Both the position numbers and the translations under genes were made by a program. This document shows positions 1 to 9,600 of a stretch of 12,941 bases of DNA, piece by piece. A model generated the notes under the pieces. That model saw nothing but the letters and a program-made list of their open reading frames with translations, was not told the origin of the DNA and did not search any database. Every line of letters starts with the position of its first letter. Position 1 is the stretch's first letter. Source of the DNA: Planctomycetales bacterium (GTDB lineage: Bacteria; Planctomycetota; Planctomycetia; Pirellulales; Thermoguttaceae); NCBI GenBank assembly GCA_007127495.1, contig SKZG01000422.1, forward strand, positions 1-12,941, read 5' to 3'.

Positions 1-2
1 AC

Positions 3-1658
3 TTGGTGCTGCGCGTGCGAGGTCAAGGTAGGGTTGGGCAACTTGTCCGTCTACGGTCGGCAAAGTGCTCGATTGGTTCGGACGCCCGATGCACGCTACG
101 CGTGCAGGCTCGTGGGGTTCAGCCGGTCCATTGCGTCATATTTCGCGGCGAGGCACGTACCATCATTCGCCGATGGGCACCCGATACTCGGCTCAACGGC
201 TCCGCCTTTGCCGACGCCGAGTTGTGTCCGGGCGACACTCTGAGCGTTGGACCGGTCGAGCTTGAGGTGCTGGAAACGCGAGCTTTGCCGCTTGGCCGTG
301 AAATGACAAGGTCTTCCACGGCCACGAAGGCCCCTGAAACGGAAGACCTCGACGAGGAAAAGGTAAGGCTGCGCGAACGCCAGCAGGACTTCGAACGCCG
401 GGAGCAAGCATTCCTACAGGAGCGTGCCCAATGGGAAGCTGAGCGAGCCGACTTTCAGTGCCAACGGGAGGAACTCGTCGCGGAAAGGGAACGCCTCACA
501 CGGGAACAAGCCGAATGGCATGACCAGCGGCAGGCCGCGGAAGAGACGCTTGCCGAGCGGGAGTCGGAGGCCGAACAGGCCGCTGGCGCGTCGCGCGATC
601 TTGCACGCCAACGGGAGGAACTCGTCGCGGAAAGGGAACGCCTCACACGGGAACAAGCCGAATGGAGTAGCCGGCAGCAGGCGGCGGAAGAGACGCTTGC
701 CGAGCGGGAGCGACAACTGGAACAACGCCGGATTGCGATGGAAGCACAAATCGCCGCCCAGGAGGCTCAGGAAAATTGCCGCGCTGCTGAAGAATGTCTT
801 CATGACGGGCAACCGGACGATGACAAAGGCGACGTTAGCGCACCGGAACTGGAAGACGCGGCCACGGACGAGGATGACGCTGGATCGGACGTGGCCAAAG
901 AAGACCGGAAGGAGTCGCCCATCGACTTGGCTGACGTGCTCCGTCGGCTGGGCAAGGCTGATCTGCTGACCGACGACGATTGCGACATGGACGTCCCGCA
1001 ACCCGATCAGGCTGAGCCGTCCAGGCCGCAGCCCCAGGCGGCTGAGGACTCGTCGAAACCGGCTTCCAACGATCCGACGAAGTCGATGTGTGATGGGCCG
1101 GATTCAGACGAAGAGGTGTCAGTCGATGAATACATGTCGCAACTCTTGCGGCGCGTGCGCGGTGTGCCGGAGCAGCAGGACGCCCAAGGATGCAGTAAGA
1201 ACCCCTGCGAGGAAATGAGCGAGGACTCGGCATCGCACAGCGAAAAGAGCGACCCGCCGGTATCGCCCAGGGCCGTCGAGCGGAAGGTGCGTGGCCCGGC
1301 TCCGGAGCGAAGCGGGTTTACCGCGATGCGCGAGTTGGCCAACATATCCGCCCGCTCCGCCGTCGATCATCACGTCCGCCGCCAAATGGTCGGCATCAGC
1401 CGCTCGAAATTGGCAGTGGTTCTCACGGCCAGTCTTGCCGGCCTAGTGCTGCTTTGGCTATGGAACACCTACGCGCCAATCGGCGTGACGTTGCTTGCTG
1501 CCACAACCAGCTTCATGATTGCAGTGCTCTGGGCGACGCAGTACGCTGTGGTAACCGGACGGCTATTGGTTGGAAAGAACGGCTGCCTCACCATCAAACG
1601 ACACGACGAGCCCACCGCCCGCGACGCCGATACCGATACAGCCGCGGCTGCGGAATGA
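3..1658 (+). CDS. FHA-domain coiled-coil membrane protein (5' partial)
   Basis: The visible 551 residues begin with a forkhead-associated (FHA) domain at about 1-92; GSDAR near residue 25 and the later RLNG and LCPGDTLSVG segments fit its phosphothreonine-binding fold. Residues about 115-265 are a charged Glu/Arg/Gln-rich coiled coil with an internal duplication. Residues about 265-440 are an acidic, low-complexity linker, probably disordered, with short ordered islands (DLADVLRRLG, VDEYMSQLLRRVRG). Two hydrophobic segments at about 470-490 and 493-517 form a likely transmembrane hairpin, followed by a short polar tail. The reading frame is open to the left edge, and TTG at position 3 is too close to the fold to be trusted as the start, so a few N-terminal residues are probably missing. 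A phosphopeptide-dependent membrane scaffold is an inference; no enzyme domain is visible and the partner is unknown. Confidence 0.8.
   Translation: MVLRVRGQGRVGQLVRLRSAKCSIGSDARCTLRVQARGVQPVHCVIFRGEARTIIRRWAPDTRLNGSAFADAELCPGDTLSVGPVELEVLETRALPLGREMTRSSTATKAPETEDLDEEKVRLRERQQDFERREQAFLQERAQWEAERADFQCQREELVAERERLTREQAEWHDQRQAAEETLAERESEAEQAAGASRDLARQREELVAERERLTREQAEWSSRQQAAEETLAERERQLEQRRIAMEAQIAAQEAQENCRAAEECLHDGQPDDDKGDVSAPELEDAATDEDDAGSDVAKEDRKESPIDLADVLRRLGKADLLTDDDCDMDVPQPDQAEPSRPQPQAAEDSSKPASNDPTKSMCDGPDSDEEVSVDEYMSQLLRRVRGVPEQQDAQGCSKNPCEEMSEDSASHSEKSDPPVSPRAVERKVRGPAPERSGFTAMRELANISARSAVDHHVRRQMVGISRSKLAVVLTASLAGLVLLWLWNTYAPIGVTLLAATTSFMIAVLWATQYAVVTGRLLVGKNGCLTIKRHDEPTARDADTDTAAAAE
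460..710 (+). repeat. Direct repeat in the coiled-coil region
   Basis: A unit of about 104 nt occurs at 460-563 and again at 607-710, offset by 147 nt (49 codons, so the frame is kept). The first 59 nt (460-518 and 607-665) are identical, as are the last 27 nt (537-563 and 684-710); the stretch between has diverged at several bases. Both copies encode the REELVAERERLTREQAEW heptad-like segment. The nucleotide identity suggests a recent duplication or gene conversion that lengthens the coiled coil by 49 residues. Confidence 0.95.
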
Positions 1659-1701
1659 CGTCAGCGCGGGGGCCATCATGGAGGGGTTCAATTCGAGGCG
1701 A

Positions 1702-2715
1702 TCAGAATCCCCGGGCGGCCTTGACATCTTCAAAGTCGCGCAGATGGTAATCGATGCCCACGTAGTCGAGTACGCGGCATAGCCCCCGCAGGGCTACCCC
1801 CATGCCGTCCGGCCCGCTGAAACCGCCGAATTGCCCGCCACCCTTTACGTGCGGTTCCATGTCGAGGAACACGCCGGGAATGCCTCGCCGTCGTAGTTTT
1901 CGTTCCAGGGCCGGGATGACCCGCGCGAAGTCGCGGAGAATTGCCTCATGAGCGGCATCGCCCTGGTCGGCCGGCACGAAATTCTTCAGTATTTCCTCAT
2001 CCACGTGGCCTCCCTTTTCAGACGCCTTCGGGCTGAGGTAGTCCTTGATGTGTATCCAGCCAAGGCCGGAGCGCATCGCGCGGTACTGCGCGAAGGTTTC
2101 CGCAGTCGAGTAGCCCTGACAAATGACGTTCGCCGCATCAAAAATCAGGACCATAGCCGGGTGGTTGACCTGCCGGTGGATTTCCGCCAGAAGCTCACCG
2201 GTTTGCCCCACCAAATTCGCCTCGACCTCCAGCCCGAAGGTTAAGTCGCTCCGGTGGCACACCTCGGCAATCTGCCCCAACCGATCGACAACCTCGGTAA
2301 CAAACTCCCATGGATCCGTGCTCTTGGGATGATAGAACGAAAAGCCGCGAATGAGCTTTGTTTCGAAGGCGTGAGCCAGTTCACAGGCTTTTTTCACGTC
2401 CCGGTTGAGGTATTGCTTAAAGGGAACGTATTTATTGTGGGTGCCGTCGTCGGTATCGCTGAGCTTGATCTTGCCGATCGGCGACCCGAGCGACGAGACA
2501 TTCAGCTCGTATTCATTCATCAGTTCTCGGACTCTCTGGATTTCCGGCTTCGAGAGCGCCATGACGTTTTTGATACCGTTCCCGACGTCGATGAACCGGA
2601 TGCTGTAGTATTGGAGTCCCAGTGCCGCAAATGCAGCAAACTGTTCGACGGCGGTCTTATGGTTGGCTGCCTCATCGGCGAAACCGGAAAGGATCACTCG
2701 CGGTGCATTAGGCAT
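1702..2715 (-). CDS. Sugar isomerase/epimerase-like TIM-barrel protein
   Basis: The product is a 337-residue member of the xylose-isomerase-like TIM-barrel family (AP endonuclease 2 / sugar phosphate isomerase-epimerase). The expected divalent-metal ligands can be placed: Glu163 in GLEVEAN, Asp193 in IFDAANV, His222 in IHIKD and Glu287 in FLDMEPH. The alternating helix and strand pattern spans the whole chain, and no signal peptide is seen. The start is the ATG at 2715 because the family's first strand (VILSGFADEA) begins at residue 7 and GGAG lies 7 nt upstream; the same frame stays open to 2934, but that extension looks like noncoding sequence. It is transcribed in the same direction as lipA, 218 nt downstream of it, and converges on the FHA gene with a 43-nt gap. 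The substrate cannot be read from the sequence; carbohydrate metabolism is inferred from the family only. Confidence 0.88.
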   Translation of the reverse strand: MPNAPRVILSGFADEAANHKTAVEQFAAFAALGLQYYSIRFIDVGNGIKNVMALSKPEIQRVRELMNEYELNVSSLGSPIGKIKLSDTDDGTHNKYVPFKQYLNRDVKKACELAHAFETKLIRGFSFYHPKSTDPWEFVTEVVDRLGQIAEVCHRSDLTFGLEVEANLVGQTGELLAEIHRQVNHPAMVLIFDAANVICQGYSTAETFAQYRAMRSGLGWIHIKDYLSPKASEKGGHVDEEILKNFVPADQGDAAHEAILRDFARVIPALERKLRRRGIPGVFLDMEPHVKGGGQFGGFSGPDGMGVALRGLCRVLDYVGIDYHLRDFEDVKAARGF

Positions 2716-2880
2716 GTTTGAACTCCAGGTCAGGGTGTCATGGCTTCCTACGTGAACGGTTAAGGAACCGCTATTGTTGGCAAAAAACGGCTCTCGCACA
2801 AGGGCGGGGTACCGTGAAAGCCGTAACCGCTGAACGGGAGGCCCCAAAATGGTCCGGTTTCGCAGACAAAGAGCGTTGTG

Positions 2881-2902
2881 GTGCAGGGAATGCTCTCTGC
2901 AC
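2881..2902. other. Short hairpin downstream of lipA
   Basis: GTGCAG pairs with CTGCAC around a short core. On the plus strand it extends to 9 bp with one G-U pair and a 4-nt ATGC loop; on the lipA-sense transcript one of those pairs becomes an A-C mismatch. It lies about 30 nt past the lipA stop but has no following U-run, so it is not a convincing intrinsic terminator. It could be a 3'-end stabilising stem or chance. Confidence 0.35.
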
Positions 2903-2933
2903 GGCGGAAACTGGAACATGCTCCGGTGAAGCA

Positions 2934-3827
2934 CTACGACGAATCCAATTCCGCCATCTCCCTCGCATGGTAGCTGGACCGAATAAACGGGCCGGCGGCC
3001 ACCTGCCGGTAGCCCATCGCTCGGGCAAGATCGGCCAGGCGGTTGAACTCGGCGGGCTCGACGTATCGGACAACGGGCATTTGCCGGGGCGAAGGTTGAA
3101 GATACTGCCCAAGCGTGAGCATTTCCACACCCGCCTCGCGCAAATCGGCCAAAGTGTCAACCACTTCGGCAGTCGTTTCTCCCAGTCCGAGCATCATGCC
3201 CGTCTTCGTGCGAGTACCACAGTCCCGGCCGGCGATGCGGCGGAACATGCGGAGCGTCCAGCGATAGTCCGCCTTCGGGCCGCGCACCGCGCCGTATAGA
3301 CGCGGCACGGTTTCGGTGTTGTGGTTGTACACCTCAGGATGCGACTCGAGGAGCTGGTCGACGGCCATCGGGTTTCCGCCGAAGTCGCTCGGTAGCACCT
3401 CGATGGTGGCTCCGGTCGCCTGGCGGACTGCGGCAACAGTTCTGCAGAGGTGCTTAGCCCCGCCATCGGGCAGATCATCCCGGGTGACACACGTGACGAC
3501 AACGTGCCGTAGCCCGAGCTGGGATGCTGCCTGGGCTACACGGTGGGGTTCTTCGAGGTCGGGCGGGCCTGGCGGCCCCGTCCGGACACTGCAAAACGCG
3601 CAGCCGCGGGTACAGGTATCGCCGAGTACCAAGAAAGTCGCCGTCTTCTCGGCGTAGCATTCCATCCGATTCGGGCACTTCGCGTGATGGCACACGGTTT
3701 GCAGACTCAAATCCGAGATCACCTTGCTAGTGAAATGCTCGCAGTTCCCTTTCGGCACCTTCCGCTTCAACCAGCGGGGTAAGGATGGCGGCTGTGGGGC
3801 GGATTTTGGCAATAGGAAGGGGGGCAT
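2934..3827 (-). CDS. lipA: Lipoyl synthase
   Basis: LipA is a radical-SAM enzyme that inserts two sulfurs at C6 and C8 of protein-bound octanoyl groups, making the lipoyl cofactor of 2-oxoacid dehydrogenases and the glycine cleavage H protein. The 297-residue product has every hallmark. The auxiliary 4Fe-4S cluster motif CX4CX5C is at Cys46, Cys51 and Cys57 (VCHHAKCPNRMEC). The radical-SAM motif CX3CX2C is at Cys72, Cys76 and Cys79 (CTRGCAFC). The C-terminal RSSYHA motif at 283-288 supplies the serine that ligates the auxiliary cluster. Length and the LPRWL/VPKGN opening match the family. ATG 3827 is the first start in the frame, though no clear Shine-Dalgarno precedes it. It is divergent from smpB. 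No lipB is seen in the window, so the octanoyl donor step must be encoded elsewhere. Confidence 0.97.
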   Translation of the reverse strand: MPPFLLPKSAPQPPSLPRWLKRKVPKGNCEHFTSKVISDLSLQTVCHHAKCPNRMECYAEKTATFLVLGDTCTRGCAFCSVRTGPPGPPDLEEPHRVAQAASQLGLRHVVVTCVTRDDLPDGGAKHLCRTVAAVRQATGATIEVLPSDFGGNPMAVDQLLESHPEVYNHNTETVPRLYGAVRGPKADYRWTLRMFRRIAGRDCGTRTKTGMMLGLGETTAEVVDTLADLREAGVEMLTLGQYLQPSPRQMPVVRYVEPAEFNRLADLARAMGYRQVAAGPFIRSSYHAREMAELDSS

Positions 3828-3835
3828 GGAACGAC

Positions 3836-3864
3836 TTGAGGGGAGTAGTCGGTTACGTTACAAT
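3836..3864 (+). promoter_or_regulatory. Candidate sigma70-type promoter for smpB
   Basis: TTGAGG at 3836-3841 (4 of 6 matches to the -35 consensus) lies exactly 17 nt before TACAAT at 3859-3864 (5 of 6 to the -10 consensus), in an AT-rich island within a GC-rich region. Transcription would begin near 3871, giving a leader of about 40 nt. It is in the right place to drive smpB and perhaps the whole smpB-glgX-treS-malQ run. Planctomycete promoters are poorly characterised, so this is a pattern match only. Confidence 0.45.
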
Positions 3865-3894
3865 CATTAAATTATCATACACAACATGCTGCCG

Positions 3895-3901
3895 AAAGGA
3901 G
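3895..3901 (+). promoter_or_regulatory. Ribosome binding site of smpB (decides the start)
   Basis: AAAGGAG is a strong match to the anti-Shine-Dalgarno complement. Seven nucleotides (3902-3908) separate it from an ACG codon at 3909 that is in frame with the conserved SmpB sequence. It abuts GTG at 3901 and overlaps the reading frame of ATG 3886, so it cannot serve those codons. It therefore supports initiation at 3909. Confidence 0.75.
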
Positions 3902-3908
3902 TGTCGCC

Positions 3909-4406
3909 ACGGGTACAAAGCAAAAGAAGAAAGGATCGGGCAAGAGTGCCGATCCCAACGAACGGATCGTTGCTCAGAATCGCAAGGCCAAGCACGACTA
4001 TACCATCCTTGAAACGCTGGAATGTGGCATTGTCCTGGTGGGCAGCGAGGTGAAAAGTATGCGCACCGGCCAGGTGTCGCTGAACGAGGCGTACGGGCGC
4101 GTGCGCGACGACGAGCTGTGGCTCTTGGGTTGCGACATTCCCGAATACACGGAAGCAAACCGGTTCAATCACACGCCGCGCAGGCCGCGCAAGCTGCTGC
4201 TGCATCGCCGAGAGATACGCCGTTTCGCTGCCCGAGCCCTGGAGCAGGGCCTTACTTTGGTGCCGCTGAAAGTCTACTTCAAGGAGGGGAAGGCCAAGGT
4301 GTTGATGGGTGTTTGCCGGGGCCGGCAGAAGCACGACAAGCGGGATGAACTTAAACGCACCCAGGCCCGACGGGAAATCCGGCAGCAGTTGGAACGGCGC
4401 CGATAA
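3909..4406 (+). CDS. smpB: SsrA-binding protein SmpB, apparent ACG start
   Basis: SmpB binds the tRNA-like domain of tmRNA and delivers it to stalled ribosomes for trans-translation. The 165-residue product shows the family signatures in order: SADPNERIVAQNRKAKHDY, ECGIVLVGSEVKS, RPRKLLLHRREI, GLTLVPLKVYF and the basic C-terminal tail from HDKRDELKR that folds in the decoding centre. No ATG, GTG or TTG occurs in frame between the stop at 3846-3848 and GTG 4038, and 4038 would delete about 43 residues of conserved N terminus. ACG at 3909 is placed 7 nt after AAAGGAG and gives the expected length, so I chose it. A single T-to-C change from ATG, real or a sequencing error, would explain it. The gene ends in tandem TAA codons 34 nt before glgX. 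No tmRNA gene (ssrA) is seen here. Confidence 0.9.
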   Translation, partial: TGTKQKKKGSGKSADPNERIVAQNRKAKHDYTILETLECGIVLVGSEVKSMRTGQVSLNEAYGRVRDDELWLLGCDIPEYTEANRFNHTPRRPRKLLLHRREIRRFAARALEQGLTLVPLKVYFKEGKAKVLMGVCRGRQKHDKRDELKRTQARREIRQQLERRR

Positions 4407-4427
4407 TAACGACAAGTAACCGTTTAT

Positions 4428-4432
4428 GGAGG
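4428..4432 (+). promoter_or_regulatory. Ribosome binding site of glgX (decides the start)
   Basis: GGAGG lies 8 nt before ATG 4441. An in-frame ATG at 4426 overlaps this site and has no Shine-Dalgarno of its own, so 4441 is the better start. Confidence 0.75.
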
Positions 4433-4440
4433 ATGAATAC

Positions 4441-6579
<2,139 letters not shown>

Positions 6580-6639
6580 AGCGACTGCCTGCACGCTTGC
6601 CACGGGGCAGGCCCTGATGCGAATTTCCTGCACCCATAC

Positions 6640-6644
6640 GGAGG
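6640..6644 (+). promoter_or_regulatory. Ribosome binding site of treS-mak
   Basis: GGAGG lies 10 nt before ATG 6655 and supports that start. Just upstream, GCCTGC at 6587-6592 can pair with GCAGGC at 6607-6612, but no U-run follows, so the glgX-treS gap is more likely read through than a termination point. Confidence 0.6.
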
Positions 6645-6654
6645 CACCGACACC

Positions 6655-9600
6655 ATGGAGGCGAATCCACTCTGGTATAAGACGGCCGTCATCTATCAGC
6701 TCCACGTCCGGGCGTTTTACGATTCAAACGGCGACGGCATCGGCGATTTCAACGGACTGACCCAACGGTTGGACTACCTTCAGGGGCTGGGTGTTACGAC
6801 GCTGTGGCTGTTGCCGTTTTACCCCTCGCCACTGAAGGACGATGGATACGATATTTCCGACTATCGTAACGTTCACCCCGATTACGGGACGCTTCAGGAC
6901 TTTCGCACGTTTCTTCGCGAGGCCCACCGGCGAGGCCTGCGCGTAATCACCGAGCTGGTGCTCAATCACACGTCGGACCAGCACCCGTGGTTTCAGCGGG
7001 CGCGTCGGGCCGCACCGGGCAGCCGCGAGCGCGATTTCTACGTGTGGAGCGACACTTCCGAGAAATACTCCCAGGCGCGCATCATCTTCCAGGACTTCGA
7101 GCCCTCAAACTGGTCGTGGGATCCGGTGGCGCGAGCGTACTATTGGCACCGGTTCTTTCACCATCAGCCCGACCTGAACTACGACCATCCCGAGGTCCGC
7201 AGGCAAATTGCCGCCGTGCTGGACCACTGGCTCCGACTCGGAGTTGACGGCTTACGACTGGACGGGGTGCCCTACCTGTTCGAACGCGAGGGCACCACCT
7301 GCGAGAATCTGCCGGAGACGCATGCTTATCTGAAGCAGCTTCGGGCGCACATCGACGCGAAATTCACCGGGCGAATGCTCCTGGCCGAAGCCAATCAATG
7401 GCCGGAAGACGCGGTTTCTTATTTTGGCGACGGCGACGAGTGTCATACGGCGTTTCACTTTCCCCTCATGCCGCGTATGTACCTCGCGCTTCAAATGGAG
7501 GACCGTTTCCCGATTATCGACATCCTGGAGCAGACACCCGCCATACCCGAAAACTGCCAATGGATGCTCTTCCTGCGCAACCACGACGAATTGACCCTGG
7601 AGATGGTCACCGAGCACGAGCGGGACATCATGTACCGCTTCTACGCGCGCGATCCGCGAGCGCGGCTGAACCTCGGCATCCGGCGGCGGCTTGCGCCCCT
7701 GCTGGGCAATGACCGGCGAAAGATCGAACTATTGGCCGGCCTGTTGCTGTCGTTGCCGGGCACGCCGATCATTTACTACGGCGACGAAATCGGAATGGGT
7801 GACAACATCTATCTGGGCGACCGAAACGGCGTGCGCACGCCCATGCAATGGAGTTCCGACCGCAATGCCGGCTTCTCACAGGCGAACCCTCAGCAACTGT
7901 ACTTGCCGCCGATCATCGACTACCAATACCATTACGAAACGGTCAACGTGGAAACCCAGGGGGCCAGTCCGCACTCGCTGCTGGGCTGGATGAAGAACAT
8001 TATTCATTTGCGCCGGGAGCTGGCGCCGCTAGCCGAGGGAACGCTCCAGTTTCTTCACCCGAACAACGCGAAGGTATTGGCCTTTTTGCGCCGCGACGGG
8101 CAGTCGTATGTGCTGGTCGTGGCGAACCTTTCGCGCTTTGCCCAGTTTGTCGAGATGGACCTGTCCGCGCATCGGGAAAAGACGCCGATCGAAGTGTTCG
8201 GCGGGATTCGGTTCCCGCGGATTGGCGAATTGCCCTACCTGCTCACGCTGACTCCGTACGCCTTCTACTGGTTTGTCCTGGAACCGGAGGACCGCGGCGC
8301 CGAACTGTCGGAGACGCGGTTCGACCTGCCTACTTTGGAAACGCCGGAGCCTTGGACCAGCATTTTGCAGCCCCCCGCCTGCCACGCACTAGAGCGGGCC
8401 GTCCCTGGTTATTTGGTGTCTCGCCGCTGGCATCGCCGGCAGGCTTCCGCGATCAAGACGACTCGGATACACGACGTGGTTTCCCTCGGTCGTACGAGCG
8501 AAGGGGCGCAGATCGAATTGGCGGTCATCCGAGTGCAGTACGACGATGGGCACGAGGCCAATTACTTGATTCCGATGGGCTTCAAGGCCGAAAGCCAAGC
8601 CGCAGAAACCGATGCGGCCACCTCAGAGCGGACCATCGCCCGCCTGACCGTCGAAAACGATGGGTTCCATGAAACCGGCATTCTGTCCGATGCGTTCGGC
8701 GAGCCGGACTTCTGCGAACTGCTGCTGGATGCCGTCGCCGCACGGCGCAAACGAACGGGTCGGACGGGAACGCTCATCGCGCGGCCCACCACGGCATATC
8801 GTCGTATCCGAGGCGAACTGGACGCTGTTTTGCAGGTCCACCAGCGGCAAGAGGAGCAGAGCAACAGCGTGGTGGCCTACGGCGACCGTTTCTTGCTGAA
8901 ATTCTTCCGGCGGATTGAGGAAGGACTGCATCCGGAACTGGAAATGGGCGTCTACTTGACTGAAACGGCGGAGTTTCCGCACATCGCGCCGGTGGCCGGA
9001 GCCATCGAATACCGCAGGGCCGAGGGGAACGTGATGACTGTGGGTATGCTCCAGGGATTTGTCGAGCACCGGCAAACGGCTTGGGACGCCGCGCTCGACG
9101 CCTTGGAGTCGTTCCTGCAGGCCGTCTCCCTCGACCCGCCCATCGCCCTGCCCGAAAGCGACGTGCCCGACAAGCGAGGCCTTGTGGAACTGGCGGCGCA
9201 ACCGCTCGCCAAGCTGGCTCAGCGGTTCCTCGGCTCCTATCTGGAAACGATCCGCTTGCTAGGACGCCGAACTGCGGAACTCCACAAAGCATTGTCCGCC
9301 GCAACGGACGATCCCGCCTTTCGGCCCGAGCCGTTCCTGCCGTTTCACCAAAAGGCGCTCTATCAATCGGTGCGCGGCGCGTTGGGCCGAGCACTGCGCA
9401 CGCTACACACCCAACTGGACGGCTTGCCGCAGGAACTGCGTGAGCCGGCTGAGCGGCTTTGTGAACTGGGCAGCGGCCGCTTGGCGACACTTCGCGACCG
9501 CTTGCAGCAAGACCTCGTCGCAACGCGCATCCGATGCCATGGCCATTACAGCCTGGACGACGTGCTGTGCAAGGCCGACGATTTCGTCATCATCGATTTC

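Noticed and set aside
2757..2770. Small palindrome CGGTT-AAGG-AACCG between lipA and the TIM-barrel gene
   Set aside because: A 5-bp stem is too short to stand out from chance, and no -35/-10 pair or known operator could be placed around it.
2716..2934. N-terminal extension of the TIM-barrel gene up to 2934
   Set aside because: The frame is open, but the extension lacks family similarity, runs into the lipA stop and lies upstream of a well-placed GGAG and ATG at 2715.
3886..4053. Short frame from ATG 3886 (55 codons) overlapping the smpB start
   Set aside because: It is out of frame with SmpB, contains the smpB ribosome binding site and encodes an Arg/Lys/Pro-rich sequence that looks like a shifted reading of smpB. 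It would matter only if an indel exists in the assembly.
4038..4406. smpB starting at GTG 4038 (122 residues)
   Set aside because: This codon is the Val within the conserved GIVLVGSEVKS segment. Starting here would remove the NRKAKHDY region, and no Shine-Dalgarno precedes it.
6587..6612. Stem-loop between glgX and treS-mak as a terminator
   Set aside because: The 6-bp stem has no following U-run, and the downstream gene has its own ribosome binding site in the same 75-nt gap, so read-through is more likely.
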